Of a stretch of DNA of 64,000 bases, positions 48,847 through 59,603 are shown in pieces. The notes beneath the pieces are model-generated. The model ran no database searches. It was not told where the DNA came from and saw only the letters and a list, made by a program, of their open reading frames with translations. The stretch is from Pratylenchus scribneri (lineage: Eukaryota > Nematoda > Chromadorea > Rhabditida > Pratylenchidae): positions 1,116,001 through 1,180,000 of the forward strand of contig JAQSEB010000001.1 in NCBI GenBank assembly GCA_030063045.1. The letters run 5' to 3'. The position numbers and the translations under genes are program-made. Position 1 is the first letter of the stretch; each line of letters starts with the position of its first letter.

Positions 48847-49313
48847 CCTATTTAAGAAAAGATTAAGTGGATAATCGATTTAAAATTAGCTTAGCTTAGC
48901 TCTTAGCCTAGCTAGTCTTAATTTTTCAATTGATTAACCGAAAAATGAGTTTCGAAGCGAATGTTTCCAAAACTACCATACACATTTATAAATTGATATA
49001 AAAGCAGCTCTTGAGCGCTTCACTTCACTTCACTTGTTCGTTCTTCAAGCTTCATTCTTCATTCATACTTCGTCGCATTTACACACAACAAACACACAAA
49101 TCATAATATCTTCATTCATCACTCATCATCATTCATTCTCCAATCAATACCACATATCAAATTTAGAGATCTCCCTCTTCATAAAACAAGTCGCAACCAA
49201 TTTTCTTAAACCAAATCAACATTCCATCATTTGTTTCGAAAATTTACTTAGATTTTATTCAGAAATTTCCACCAAATTAAAAGAAATTAACATTCATTCA
49301 ACTTCAAAAAACA
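48847..49313. promoter_or_regulatory. Divergent mL64 / coiled-coil gene intergenic region
   Basis: About 470 bp between two divergent starts. Has a compact palindromic AGCTTAGCTTAGCTC...TAGCCTAGCTAG block at 48890-48915 and a CTTCACTTCACTTCACTTG repeat at 49018-49036. The latter probably lies in the 5' UTR of the downstream plus-strand gene. Confidence 0.4.
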
Positions 49314-50165
49314 ATGGAATCAAAAAATTCTGAAACAATTCTTAACATTCTCGATGAAACTGGATGCCAATTTTGTAAGTTTTTAATTGCCCTAATTTAT
49401 TTAAAATGATTCAATTTATTAAGGCACTGAAGATCGCACAAAATTTGAAGAACTCCGAAACCGAATTCGAGTCCTTGAGAGTGAAAATATTGAATTGAAG
49501 CGCATTCAGCAACACCTCTATGGCACTTTAGGCAAGGATTACACAAATGAGGTAAGCTTATCAATAAAATGTATAAATTAAAATTCATTTTATAGTTTGC
49601 AAAGCTCATCAACGAATTGCAAGATGCCCAAACCAATTGTGAAGATTGCAGAAATGTGAATCGACAACTTCGCAGAGATTACACGGAGGCAATGCATCAA
49701 ATTGATCAACAATCAATGAAACTTGGCGAAATCGAACGCAAGGCATTGGATTTGGAGGAGGAGAATTCAAGAGTATCATAAATTTAAACATAATAATTTA
49801 TTTTAATATTAAAGTTGCGCGAATTAATCCGCGATTTACAATCAACAAATCATCATTTGCAATTGCAAACTGCCAGCAGCCAACTCCAAAATAGTCAACC
49901 ATTCAATGAATTTCACCCTGCCGTATGTTTATTTAATATTTTTAGTTAATTGTTATTTTCATTTAAGTTGCGTGATGTCAATGCCATTGCCACGACAAAA
50001 TCCAAATCCGATTGCACCCGCAATTCGTTCGTCTCCGCTACCTTGGTTTGTGTTTTTCTCTTTAATTCAATTTTGATGATTTATTCAATTAAGGTTTTGG
50101 CAATTTTCACACTCATATTTGTGCTCGTTGTCCATATTTGCATTTATATCCAAAATCAACACTGA
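49314..50165 (+). CDS. Tail-anchored coiled-coil membrane protein, unknown family
   Basis: About 210 residues. Begins MESKNSETILNILDETGCQF, then long coiled-coil heptads (FEELRNRIRVLESENIELKR; FAKLINELQDAQTNCEDC; MKLGEIERKALDLEEENS; LRELIRDLQS). A Ser/Thr/Asn-rich part follows, and a single C-terminal transmembrane segment, VLAIFTLIFVLVVHICIYI, with only five residues after it (QNQH-stop region). This layout is that of a tail-anchored protein with a cytosolic coiled coil (ER, Golgi, outer mitochondrial or nuclear membrane). No specific family recognised. Four introns in phase. Confidence 0.75.
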
Positions 50166-50780
50166 ATTGAATGGCACCGAGATGGGATTTTGACACCTCC
50201 AAATTTACACTTTTTCTTCTCATTTTTATTTTATTCCTGTACAATGAAAACATCCCCCAATCCAATCCATTCCACATATTTTAATGTTCTCAATTTAATT
50301 TGAATATTCTCACAATTGTTGTGCCTTTCCTGAACCAATTTATTGATCGATAAAAATTTTAAAATAATATTTGGAACTTGTTTTTTATCCATTAAAAACC
50401 ACAGCATTATGTCATATAAATATCTTTAGGGTCATAATCATAAAATCATTAAATGGTTTTTGCTCGTTTTCACCAAAAAATTGTTTAAGGCTCCAAATCG
50501 GTTTAAGGCTTTTTGTTAGAACCGGTTTAGATTTTTTGTTCAAACCGGTTTAATTAAGGCTTTTTGTTCTAAACGGTTTAATACTTTTCAAGTCGTGATT
50601 TTCGGCTATTTATCAAGGATTAAACTGACAAACAATGATATTTTTGAATTTAGCATGTTCAAAACCCCTTAAATCAGTTTCAAACATAAATTTATATACT
50701 AACCACTAAAAACATTGTTTGATTGAGGTGTTTTAAACAACTTTATCAATAAAAACATTGAAATGAATTTTTAATCAAAT
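50166..50780. other. Convergent intergenic region with dispersed repeat
   Basis: No gene. 50440-50620 contains three tandem-like CGGTTTAAGGCTTTTTGTT or GGTTTAATTAAGGCTTTTTG words, similar to the dispersed AAACCGGTTT repeats in introns of E2F, ACAP and INTS6. Confidence 0.4.
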
Positions 50781-52976
50781 TCACAAATTCCCAACAACAA
50801 ATTGATTCATCCTCATTTCTGAATCCTTTTTCGGGAACATCATTTCCTCTGAATGTTTGACCAAATGCTCAATGTATGGTGTAGGCAGTCTTCGAACACA
50901 AAAATGTGCCGGCTCACTCCAATAATATCGCCTGTATATTTCTGCTAACAATGAAATTGAATAGGAGGATCGTCGCCGTCGTTGTTGTTGCCCATCCAAT
51001 TTTTCACTATTCATCAGAATCCAAATTAGAATATTCCCAAAAAATTCCACTCACACAATCACCCCAGTTTTTCGTTCCATTTGAGGCTTTTCCCTTCGCC
51101 TAATAACCCTTCCCCTTCGGATTTTTGGATGTTGATGTGTCCCATTTTGACCAGTCATCACAATCCGAAATGAGGTGGACATTCGAATTGAAATCATTCG
51201 TTTTAGGCGGGCCCTGGCTGTCACAATCTTCAAATTGTATTCCAAAATATATTAATTTATGACCCAAAAATGTTAACATCGGCATTGTAAGCCATGCATT
51301 CAAGGATGAGCAAATTTATACAGGCCGAGAAAATGGCCAAGCCAAAAAGGATGAAAAAGAGGATGAAGAGAACATAGATTGGCTCATTCCCAAGTCGACC
51401 CATTGTTTGGGCAGGAACAAAGTCGCCGAAACCAATTGTGGATATTAAAAAAGGAGGGGGACATTTGATTGGGTATGTCAATTGAATTAAGAATCCCAAT
51501 TTGCCACAGGGCTTAACTTGTCCACCTCAACAAGGACGGAACCAATTTTGTTAATTTTAATATCAAATTAAAGAGCAGACTATTGGCTATCAAATAATAT
51601 TAAATTTATTTAAATTGGTTCAGAAATGATGGAGTTATACCCAAAAAACCATTGAGAATGTCCTATATGATGAATCAGCATAATTTTAAATAGTTTTTTG
51701 GTCCTAACTCCAGTAATTTTGAACTAATTTAAACAAAATAATCATTATTGGATAGCCAAAAGTCTGCTCTTTAATTTGATACTAAAATTGCCAAAATTGG
51801 TTTAGTCTTTCATGATTTATTACAAACGGCGCCAAGTTGGCCTGAAGGCAAGTTGGGGTTGCTCCATTTAATTGATACGCGTTATCATGCAATAATAGGC
51901 GGCATCAAAGATGGACCAACGCTCAAGTTGGTGAAAAACACCGGCTGAAAATGAAATATGAAAATATTTGCATTTAATCGGAATTGAAAGGAACTGGCAA
52001 CGGCAATTGTGATGCATCCAATTGAGAATGAAACACAAAGGAGATGCCGACTTTTGATTGGCCTTCCCATTCCCAGCCAATCCATCAGCCTCAATCCCCT
52101 TCTTCGGCTCCATCCGTCCAGCCTTTGGAGCATAATTTTGATGTAATGGTTGATTCGTTCGCCCACGGATTGGAACGTGACCAATCCAAGTGGAATTCCG
52201 CCAAGGGCATAAAACATGCAGAAAAGGCGGCCCCAAACAGTGTTTGGCGTGGAATGGCCATAACCGATTGTGGTGATTACGACGGTGCAAAAGTAAAGGG
52301 AGCCAAGGAATTTCCATTGGAATCCGGCAGCCAATGGAATTGACTGAACAACCACTTGTTCGAGTTCGGCAAAATCTCTGATTGAGTGGGAATTAGATAG
52401 ATGTTTAGAATAGGTAATATGGCAGGGAAGTTTCGGTACGACACTTTCAATACTACAGCCAATTTTTTATTTATAGCTCAACAAGGCAATTTCCATCCTG
52501 GGAAAATGCGATGGCATTTTAAAGCTTAAAATTTCTATTTTGCCTGATTTAATTTTAGCAAATCGAATTTTTAAAATAGTTAAATGCCTTTGAATTAAAA
52601 GAATCGAATTTTTTGAGAGAAAGCCCCTTTTTTTGTTAGGTATTTATTTTTTCAGAAAATTAACTTAAGCCACATTTTAGAGAAGATTAAGGGCTTTCCA
52701 ATGGCATATCGCCTTCCTCAATTGGTTGATTCCTTGTTGAGCTATGGCCTAAAAGAATGGACCAAATAAGTATCTGATCTACAGTACAAAATGAGAATTC
52801 CTTCTTGCCCACTTTTTTGTGAATCCATATTTCTGTTGCATTTCCCTTCTTTGATAGGCTAATTCCCTCCTTGCCCTCAGGTCCTCTTCATATTCAAAAA
52901 GGGAGAAAAGGAGGGCTCCGGCAACCAAATAGAGGAGAGTGGCACAAAGCAAAATCAACGATCGACGAGATTTCAT
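50781..52976 (-). CDS. Two-pore-domain potassium channel 2 (TASK/SUP-9-like)
   Basis: TASK-type leak K+ channel. The start MKSRRSLILLCATLLYLVAG aligns with SUP-9/TASK starts; in-frame upstream Met codons exist to 53168 but add low-complexity sequence. TM1 is LILLCATLLYLVAGALLFSL. The M1-P1 loop is moderate (DFAELEQVVVQSIPLAAGFQ). P1 is CTVVITTIGYGHSTP, a canonical filter. TM2 is FCMFYALGGIPLGLVTFQSV, with the TASK motif. TM3 lies in LCVSFSIGCITIAVASSF. P2 is split by an intron: AAYYCMIT joined to STIGFGDFVPA, with the filter exon at 51444. TM4 is YVLFILFFILFGLAIFSACI. C-terminal exons are polar (SDCDDWSKWDTSTSKNPKGK) and basic (QQQRRRRSSYSISLL), ending NQFVVGNL. The acceptor before the P2 exon reads AA in place of AG. 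Confidence 0.87.
51532..51845. mobile_element. Palindromic MITE-like element A, copy 4
   Basis: In the K2P-2 intron 51445-51878. Left GAACCAATTTTGTTAATTTT, CAAATTAAAGAGCAGACTAT, TTTAAATTGGTTCAGAAATG; right TTTTGAACTAATTTAAACAA, TAGCCAAAAGTCTGCTCTTT, TTGATACTAAAATTGCCAAA. It is close in length and sequence to copy 2. Confidence 0.8.
52455..52770. mobile_element. Palindromic MITE-like element B, copy 3
   Basis: In the first K2P-2 intron. Left TATAGCTCAACAAGGCAATT, then GCATTTTAAAGCTTAAAATT. Right AAGGGCTTTCCAATGGCATA, TTGTTGAGCTATGGCCTAAA then AGAATGG. Interior AAAGCCCCTTTTTTTG is shared with copy 4. Ends are inverted complements. Confidence 0.65.
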
Positions 52977-53494
52977 GCCTTGGCCAGGAACCAGGGGCAA
53001 AAGGCCACTCATCGATGGGCGCGGAAGAAACATGGCAGCTGAGGATTTGCCGAATTTTCGATGAGGATTTTTACACGATGAACATTTTATGGGTAAAGGG
53101 GAAGAAAAGGGTGGATAAGCATTGGGTGGAGGATGAGGAAGGACCATTTTTTTTGGAGGAAACGGCAAAAATGGAGGTTTCGATGAAAATACAAAGAGCG
53201 TCTTCTTCCTTTCCGGTGGCAGTGGCAGTCAAAGAAGAAGCGATGGCTAATTCGGTTGCCGCAAGAAAATGGGTGAAAATAAGCCAAAAAGGCAGCAAGG
53301 GAGGGGGCCAACCCAATTTGGGCAGCCACATTTGACAGGCAGCAGCAAATAATGCTGACTGATGTGAGGTCCAAAGGCCAAAAATGGGAAATAAATGGAG
53401 GAATGAGGGTTCCTTTTAAATATTATTATATAGTGTAATATTTTTTTTTCGGATTTTACTTTTCATCGAAAGGCTTTGATTTTGTTTTCATTTA

Positions 53495-54150
53495 ACTCCG
53501 CCTGTTTCTAAATATAATTCTCTGTTTTTAAGAATAATTCCGCTTGTTTTATTTGCCCCAAAATAATTCCGCCTGTTTTATTTGCACCAAAATAATTCCG
53601 CCTGTTCAATTTGCACCAAAATAATTCCGCCTGTTCAATTTGCACCAAAATAATTCCGCCTGTTCAATTTGCACCAAAATAATTCCGCCTGTTCAATTTG
53701 CACCAAAATAATTCCGCCTGTTCAATTTGCACCAAAATAATTACGCCTGTTCAATTTGCACCAAAATAATTCCGCCTGTTCAATTTGCACCAAAATAATT
53801 CCGCCTGTTTTATTTGCACCAAAATAATTCCGCCTGTTTTATTTGCCCCAAACATAATTCCGCCTGTTTTATTTGCCCCAACATAATTCCGCCTGTTTTA
53901 TTTGCCCCAAACATAATTCCGCCTGTTTTATTTGCCCCAAACATAATTCCGCCTGTTTTATTTGCCCCAAACATAATTCCGCCTGTTTTATTTGCCCCAA
54001 CATAATTCCGCCTGTTTTATTTGCCCCAAACATAATTCCGCCTGTTTTATTTGCCCCAAACATAATTCCGCCTGTTTTATTTGCCCCAAACATTTTAAAT
54101 CCGCATGTTTTTAATAAGAATATTTCCTCCTGTTTTTAAGAAGAATTCAG
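53495..54150. repeat. 29/30-bp tandem array
   Basis: 29-bp units (AATTCCGCCTGTTCAATTTG plus CACCAAAAT) at 53580-53810 pass into 30-bp units (AATTCCGCCTGTTTTATTTG plus CCCCAAACAT) at 53830-54090. The 30-mer is the reverse complement of the 30-mer at 5636 and 31978. Decayed units flank both ends (TCCGCATG, TCAGCCTC). Intergenic, between K2P-2 and the collagen gene. Confidence 0.95.
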
Positions 54151-54426
54151 CCTCTTTCTAAAAATAAATCCGTCTTTTATTTATTAATTCTGATTTTTTG
54201 TTTACTAATATTCTGATTTAATTTAGTTCTTCTCTCCCCACCCACTCTTATTATTAATTGATAATTACTTCTGTCTTTCCATTATTATTTGCTTAAAATG
54301 GATTCTTCAAATGTATTTGTAAATTTGTGTAATAAATGCATAACAAAATGAAATAATAATTACAAAAATATTGAAGAATGGATAAATGTGATGGATGGCA
54401 AAAAATCGAATGGATTCTTCTCATCG

Positions 54427-56646
54427 TCAATAGCCTGGGGCAGTCCTTGGTGGCGGACAATGTTCGCAACTTCCACTGAAATTCATCAAATTAATATTCT
54501 GTCATTTCAAATGCCAAGAAAAACAACCTTTGTCCTTGACTTCCTTGTGGTCCCGGTTCTCCGTTGCCACCCGCCCTTCCCGGCGTTCCAGGCTCGCCTG
54601 CATCGCCTGGTGGTCCTGCATTTCCCTATAAAAACGATGTTTTCATCCACCATTCCCCCGTTCAAATTTGCCTGATTTCCGTTGTTCCCCGGCTTGCCAG
54701 GCGTTCCATCCACGCCTGGTTGGCCTGGCGCCCCCGGAGCTCCTGGAGGCCCTGGTCTTCCGGGCACTTCGCCTTTAAAAAAATGCGAATAATCTATTTT
54801 TAAATGAATTGTTGTGCTTACGTAATGTGCCTGGTTGTCCGGGTTGACCCGATTGGCCCGGTTGACCTGGTGGACCAGTTTGGCCTGGAGGTCCAACTAA
54901 ATTGAGTGAGGGAAATTTGTGCCTTTTAAAATGGATTTAAATGTTTTTCATGGCCAATTCCAATATTGTTTTTCAAATTAGAAATTACATATATACTCTT
55001 TAATACCCAACGTCGAATTTGAGGAACCATAGCCCCTTGGCAAGGTGAATATAAAAAATCTTTATTGTATTTTGTGAGTTCCCTAAACTCTATACAAATT
55101 AAGGTGGGGAACTAATTCCTTCTAGGTTATTAAAGGAATATATACGGTATATTTTAGGATGGATTGACCTGGGCCGGGTGGTCCTCTGGCACCGCCATCT
55201 GCATCATTCCCATTCGGTCCTGAAGCACCCGGTTGGCCCTTTTTGTGTCAAATGGAAATTAATTTGGATTTTATGCTTTCAAAAGACTTTCGGTCCTGGT
55301 GGCCCTGGTGGACCTGCCTGGCCTGGTGGGCATTCTTGGCAACTGAAAATGGGAAAATGTTGCATATTCCTTTCCATTTTAAACTCACAATTCAACTTTG
55401 GGCGCTGGAGCTGGTGGAGGGGCTAAAAGGAGAATTCATTTATAGAGTCGAATGTGGGAATTTGACCGTCTGGTCCATTTTTCCCGGGTAATCCAGGTTG
55501 GCCAGGAGCCCCATCATTTCCTGAAATATCCAAATGTCATTTTCCCTTTTTCAAATTATCCATACCTGGTTTTCCAGGCAATCCAGGTGGCCCTGAATTT
55601 GAATTAGCCTTTTGCGAATTAGTAAAATGGGTCATTTCCAGTACTTTTATAGCCATAGCTCAACAAGGTAAGAACCATGTAAGGAGGCGATATGCCATTC
55701 GGAAGTCTTAAGTCTTTTAATTTCTAAAAGGTTTTAAAATAATTTGCATAAAAAGGGGCTTTCAATTCGTTACACAAAAATGCTTGTAACTTTTTAAAGC
55801 TTGAATTCATATAATTTAAAATTGACTACTTTTTAGAGGACTCTTTGCGCTTTCTATTGATTTAATGCCTTCACGAATTGGCAATTGCCTCACTGAGTTA
55901 TATACAAAGAATGGCTTTTAGTTAGATACTGAAATGACCGTATTGAAATGTCCCGTAACATCGGACTTGTTGATATTTTACCTGGAGGACTGACCCCACA
56001 TCCACAACATGTTCCTCCTCCACCGCCAATTCTGCTGCTTATAGCGCCGCCAATTGGGCTCAGGCCTGGACCGGATGCCACTCCACCTGGTGCCTGTGCC
56101 GATGGCCTTCCACCGCCATTTTGACCGCCTCCGGATGCGGTGGTTGGTTGCCTTGGCCCATTCTCAGTGCCAGCCGTTGATCCAGTAATTGGCGGGACTG
56201 TTGGACCTGCCCCCGGTACCTTTTCGGAGAGTTTTTTCCCACGTTGCCCTCTCCCCCTCATTTTACCTCATAACCAACTTGCCTTTCAATACGTTCTGTG
56301 GGATTTGTGCCTGACATGATGTGTGCCCGACTCACTTCCCTCCAAATATTCCCAGTTCGAAGTTTACAAAATTCAACCTAATTAATCCAATCAATTCCAT
56401 TTATTCAATCATTCCCATTCCCACAAAATACTATTTACTTCATGTTGCATTTGGGAATGAATTTGTTGCAAATAATTGTACAAAAATGGGACAGAAAGGA
56501 CGGAAACGAGGGTGGCAACAATGGCGGCACTCTTTTTTGGAATGAATTGGTTGTGGATTTTGTAAATAACAAACCACGCCGATGAAGGCAATTTGCCGAA
56601 GACTTTCCGCCTCCCTTTGGCGTTCCTTCAATTCCGCCGGATCCAT
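54427..56646 (-). CDS. Cuticle collagen
   Basis: Structural collagen of the nematode cuticle, secreted by hypodermis. The N-terminal cytosolic part MDPAELKERQREAESLRQIA leads into the conserved hydrophobic segment (FIGV joined to SAAIVATLVSVLSVPFLYNY) and LQQIHSQMQHE, then a basic TERIERQVGYE. Next comes a Gly/Pro-rich N-terminal non-collagen domain with GGTCCGCGVSPPGK. Gly-X-Y blocks follow, interrupted by short breaks: GPPGLPGKPG, NDGAPGQPGLPGKNG, CQECPPGQAGPPGPPGPK, GQPGASGPNGNDADGGARGP, VGPPGQTGPPGQPGQSGQPG, PGRPGPPGAPGAPGQPGVDG, GNAGPPGDAGEPGTPGRAGG. The end is CEHCPPPRTAPGY, the classic nematode collagen terminus. An intron at about 55590-55980 carries element B. Each Gly-X-Y exon is short. 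Confidence 0.95.
55645..55925. mobile_element. Palindromic MITE-like element B, copy 4
   Basis: In a collagen intron, inverted relative to copy 5. Left TATAGCCATAGCTCAACAAG, GCGATATGCCATTCGGAAGT, ATAAAAAGGGGCTTTCAATT; right TTTTTAGAGGACTCTTTGCG, CCTTCACGAATTGGCAATTG, CACTGAGTTATATACAAAGA then ATGG. Non-coding. Confidence 0.65.
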
Positions 56647-58129
56647 TTCTCTGCAAAACTTGGCTAATAAATTGGAAAATGGTGGATTAGGGGAAAAGCA
56701 TATAAAGTGACTAAAAATGATGGAAATGAGGCGAAGAATTTGGATGAATGGGATGGGGAATGAGCGGATTGGATATGGAGGGGAAAATGTGGATGAGGGC
56801 ATTCTGGGAGAAGATTGTGATCTATATTGGGCTTTTATAGAGGAGGAGGAGGATAAAGGGAAGAAGCGGAGGATGATGATAAGGAGGAATATGAATGAAT
56901 GGATATGAATGAACTGGGATGGATGGATGAAGATGAATTGGGGCAAAAATAATGTGGCCAAATGATTGGGCAATATTGGGGAGGGGAATAATGAGCAAAT
57001 GAATTGGTTTTTAGCCAATAACTCAGCGAGGCGATAACTATTCTGAGAAGGCAATATATCATTAGAAAGCCCAAAGTGTCCTCTATAAAGTGGCTAGTTT
57101 TATATTTTATGAATTCAAGTTTCAAAAAAGTTACATATCTTTGAGCGAGATAAACCAGTTTTTTTGAGGAAAAGCCGTTTATTTTAAAATTATTTTGAAT
57201 TTTCAAAAATTTGTAAAGCCACTTTTTATAAAAGTTTTAGGGCATATCGCCTTCCTTGATTGGTCAATTGCTTCTCGATTTATGGCCAAAAGAATGGCCT
57301 GAGGACTCAATCAATTGTATTCAATTATCCTTCAAGATTAGGGGGAAAATATAATTTTATAATGGGGAAAGTGAAAATGAATGAATGGAATGGACCAATA
57401 CAACAGGATATGCAAATGATGATCAAGCAATCAAGCCAAGCCAACAACATAATTCAATTCCTTGCATAATGGACACCAATTTGTTAGATGGTGGAATGGA
57501 CCGGACCATCTACCAAATGGGGGAGTGCACAATTTCCTCCCCCAAATGCATTTTCCACCTGTTATTGTAAGCATTTCCCTTTCGGCATTCCCCTTTCCCT
57601 CCTTTCACTTTCTCCAGCCAAATTTGTTATTTGCCGTCGTCCCATGTGCTTTTCCCCCTTTGACCAATTCCCTCACTCACACTCTCAACCGGTTTCCTTC
57701 AGCTTTATTCCTCCGAGAAGTGTTGAGAAGAAGCTCGAAATCGCCATTTCTTTCCTTCCATTTCCCCTCAAATTCTTCTTCTGCTGTTGCAGATCTAATC
57801 GGGGCCAGTCTATCTTTCTTTGGCTTTTCCACAGTCCACACCGATTTTGGCGGATTTGAGGCGGTTTTTTTGGTGAGGGAAAGCCAATGGGATTTGAAAA
57901 GGGAATTTGGGATGCATGGAGAATGGGGGTGGTTTTGTTTGCTTTGGATTTGGTAACATCAAAATTGGAGGGGAAAAATTGTGTAGGTGGGGAATTATTC
58001 AAAGAATGTTTTGGCCAGGGAGGTCCCCAACATTGGGGGAATTGTTTGAAACTCTGGATGGAAGAAGGAGAAGGACATCGATGATGTACATTGAAGAATG
58101 AAGATTCATTGCTCAACTAATTAAAAATA
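56647..58129. other. Intergenic region upstream of the collagen gene
   Basis: No supported gene. 56700-56990 is a purine-rich GGATGAATGGGATGGGG-type stretch; 57010-57300 is element B; 57480-57960 is somewhat GC-richer but its open frames on both strands lack any recognisable domain or consistent splicing. The collagen promoter should lie at its left end. Confidence 0.4.
57010..57300. mobile_element. Palindromic MITE-like element B, copy 5 (best preserved)
   Basis: About 290 bp. Left AGCCAATAACTCAGCGAGGC, GGCAATATATCATTAGAAAG, AGTGTCCTCTATAAAGTGGC. Centre GAGGAAAAGCCGTTTATTTT. Right TAAAGCCACTTTTTATAAAA, GGGCATATCGCCTTCCTTGA, GCTTCTCGATTTATGGCCAA then AAGAATGG. The two halves are imperfect inverted complements. 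The only B copy here outside an intron. Confidence 0.7.
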
Positions 58130-58700
58130 ATTCTGTCTATTTCTAAGAATAATTCCGCCTGTTTGACTAAGTTTTAATAATTCCGTCTGTTTTTAACAAT
58201 AATTCCGCCTGTTCAACTTAGAATAATTCCGCCTGGCGAACTTAGAATAATTCCGCCTGGCGAACTTAGAATAATTCCGCCTGGCGAACTTAGAATAATT
58301 CCGCCTGGCGAACTTAGAAAAATTCCGCCTGGCGAACTTAGAATAATTCCGCCTGGCCAACTTAGAAAAATTCCGCCTGGCCAACTTAGAAAAATTCCGC
58401 CTGGCGAACTTAGAATAATTCCGCCTGGTCAACTTAGAATAATTCCGCCTGGCCAACTTAGAAAAATTCCGCCTGACGAACTTATTAGAATAATTCCGCC
58501 TGGTCAACTTAGAATAATTCCGCCTGGCGAACTTAGAATAATTCCGCCTGGCCAACTTAGAAAAATTCCGCCTGACGAACTTATTAGAATAATTCCGCCT
58601 GGTCAACTTAGAATAATTCCGCCTGGCGAACTTAGAATAATTCCGCCTGGTCAACTTAGAATAATTCCGCCTGTTTTAATTCCGCTTGGTTCCTTAGAAT
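58130..58700. repeat. 24-bp tandem array
   Basis: Units AATTCCGCCTGGCGAACTTA plus GAAT (24 bp), with GGCG/GGCC/GGTC and GAATA/GAAAA variants and two 27-bp units containing CTTATTAGAAT. A block of about 110 bp (58440-58510) reappears at 58560-58630. The core AATTCCGCCTG links it to the 28-, 29- and 30-bp arrays. It is open in one minus frame as RRNYSK-type repeats, which is an artefact. Confidence 0.96.
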
Positions 58701-58822
58701 AAATCCGCCATTTAATTCCACCTTTAAATACATTCAAAAGTTCCATTGCTTACAAATAATGTTCCATAGAATTATTTTCCCAATCTGCACATTTCCCAAC
58801 CCTTTTTAATAAATCCCCAAAA

Positions 58823-58954
58823 ATGTTTCCCCTTCCAGTTTTATTCCTTTTCATCATTTTGCCTCATTTGGCCCAATGCATTCCGAATGAGCGAAACAAA
58901 AATGAGTTCCTCTGCGGGCATTTTCATGGGAGAATGAATGAATTGAATGAATGA
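58823..58954 (+). CDS. Possible short secreted peptide or first exon (uncertain)
   Basis: 43 codons: MFPLPVLFLFIILPHLAQCI, a convincing signal peptide with cleavage near AQC, then NERNKNEFLCGHFHGRMN and a stop. Two cysteines only. It may be the first exon of a longer gene if the GGGAGAATG stretch hides an unseen donor. No family recognised and no downstream exon was found before FLP-6 (opposite strand). Confidence 0.25.
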   Translation: MFPLPVLFLFIILPHLAQCIPNERNKNEFLCGHFHGRMNELNE

Positions 58955-59170
58955 ATGGATAAATTATTTTTGGTGAATGCAATGCACAAAAATTGACTTT
59001 TTCTTATTTAAAATCCATTTTCGGGAATAAAACATTAGTTAGGGGAAAAAGGGGAGAAAATTGATTGATTTTATGTCAAAAATGTCCAATTTTTTGGCCA
59101 ATTCCTTCTTCACATCCAAAAATGCCAAACAATTCTTCGACTACAATATCCCGGCTTATTCCTCTGTTGT

Positions 59171-59603
59171 TCATTTTCGTCCAAATCTAAATTTAATTCA
59201 ATTATTTCCCCAATTAATTTTTATTTTCACCTCATATATGCGCTCTTCCTCTTCCCAAATCGCATGTACGCACTTTTTCGTTTCTCCATTGGTTCTTCCA
59301 TCATTCCCAAACTTTCATCCTCCATTCCGGACCTTTTTCCGAATCTGTTCAAAAATATTCAAATTGTCCTCATCCACCAATTCATTTTCACCTCATATAG
59401 GCGCTCTTCCTTTTCCCGAATCGCATATAAGCGGATTTTCGTTTTTCCATCTGCGGTGGTTGGCAACCATCAAGGCCCGGGAATTGTTGGCATAATGATT
59501 GTGCCAACATGGAGGCAGCAGCCAAATCTGCAGACGATGATTGTTGCTGCGCATTTGTTGTGAAAAAGAGTAGGGAGGGAAGGAGAAGGGCAAATAATGC
59601 CAT
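59171..59603 (-). CDS. flp-6: FMRFamide-like neuropeptide precursor FLP-6
   Basis: Precursor of amidated KSAYMRF peptides, released from neurons. The ATG at 59603 gives signal peptide MALFALLLPSLLFFTTNA. A spacer QQQSSSADLAAASMLAQSLC follows, then QMEKRKSAYMRFGKR, and a second KSAYMR/FGKR split by an intron at the Arg codon. The linker is SGMEDESLGMMEEPMEKR. A third KSAYMRFGKR follows, then a fourth split by an intron at the same place, ending RFGRK-stop at 59171. That gives four identical KSAYMRFG copies, each bounded by dibasic KR/RK sites with Gly as amide donor. C. elegans FLP-6 carries the same peptide in more copies. Upstream in-frame codons to 59678 could extend the N-terminus but look like UTR. 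Confidence 0.95.

Noticed and set aside
53071..53374. Upstream N-terminal extension of K2P channel 2
   Set aside because: The frame is open to 53168, but the added sequence is low complexity and unlike TASK channels; MKSRRS aligns with the known family start.
54564..55491. Plus-strand open frames across the collagen region
   Set aside because: Antisense shadow of Gly-X-Y coding on the minus strand, which has proper splice sites and the collagen C-terminus.
57462..58116. 164-codon plus and 143-codon minus frames
   Set aside because: Overlapping on opposite strands, low-complexity Ser/Phe/Pro content, no homology recognised.
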